Part shown: piece after piece, positions 63,918-64,000 of the stretch | Numbering within the stretch: the first letter of the stretch is position 1 | Layout: every line of letters starts with the position of its first letter | Made by a program: the position numbers and the translations under genes | From: Caulobacter sp. FWC2 | GTDB taxonomy: Bacteria; Pseudomonadota; Alphaproteobacteria; Caulobacterales; Caulobacteraceae | DNA: 64,000 bases | NCBI RefSeq assembly: GCF_002742625.1 | Contig: NZ_PEBF01000001.1 | Span: 4,898,001 to 4,962,000 of the forward strand | Reading direction: 5' to 3' | The notes under the pieces: generated by a model | Databases searched by the model: none | Seen by the model: the letters and a program-made list of their open reading frames with translations, nothing else | Told to the model about the DNA's origin: nothing

Positions 63918-64000
63918 GATTGCTCCCTCCAATTGAACGGCGTCCCTTAGGACAACGTATATAAATGCTCTAGCCCGGATAAGGTGGTTTCGCCTTTTCC

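Overview
The window is high-GC DNA from an alphaproteobacterium of the Caulobacter type. The evidence is a hisS-hisZ-hisG block, three large TonB-dependent receptors, a SapC-family protein, a BTLCP cysteine peptidase, HisKA_2 signalling, and a holdfast/capsule-style export cluster with a PssY/HfsE-like sugar transferase. Most of it is ordinary chromosomal sequence. Two stretches are AT-richer and look acquired: the left edge (1-600) and the ATPase gene at 5680-7203.

Layout. 0-1.4 kb: a membrane-protein gene cut by the window edge and a glutathione S-transferase. 1.8-5.6 kb: hisS-hisZ-hisG on the minus strand, preceded by a 26-codon reading frame (5465-5545) with six His codons among eight, which I read as a his attenuation leader peptide. 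5.7-7.2 kb: a solitary AT-rich OLD-like ATPase/TOPRIM gene, followed by 1.35 kb of nested palindromic repeats. 9-18 kb: TonB receptor, pgi, a DUF1353 lipoprotein, a DsbD-like reductase, a hotdog protein and SapC. 18-26 kb: ZnuD-like receptor with a Zur-like box, class A acid phosphatase, an agmatine-to-putrescine operon (aguA-aguB-GNAT) and another TonB receptor. 26-37.6 kb: GT39 glycosyltransferase, 3-oxoacid CoA-transferase, a KefF/G-KefB/C potassium efflux pair, an AraC regulator, a desaturase-hydroxylase pair, an OmpA lipoprotein and a 2OG-Fe(II) oxygenase. 37.6-44.8 kb: a TadG-like pilus protein, trmD-rplS, and leuC-leuD-(ABM protein)-leuB. 44.8-54 kb: chemoreceptor, acyl-CoA synthetase, thioesterase, CHCC zinc protein, orphan ABC ATPase, purine permease, tRNA-Arg(CCG), and a HisKA_2 kinase with a receiver protein whose phospho-acceptor Asp is Asn. 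54-64 kb: an exopolysaccharide export cluster (Wza-like, PPP phosphatase, BTLCP peptidase, 50-aa membrane protein, PssY-like transferase, Wzy-like polymerase, Wzc-like tyrosine kinase, beta-barrel, Ala-rich exported protein).

How the parts fit. The his block couples tRNA charging (HisS) to the first step of histidine synthesis (HisG with its HisZ subunit) behind one sensor leader. The agu operon converts agmatine to putrescine. The leu genes carry out the isomerase and dehydrogenase steps of leucine synthesis. The right-hand cluster initiates, polymerises and exports a surface polysaccharide, with phosphorylation of Wzc as the likely control point. The observations I rate highest are the His-rich leader, the lone OLD-like ATPase beside the repeat cluster, the Asn-for-Asp receiver, and SD-masking hairpins before two genes.
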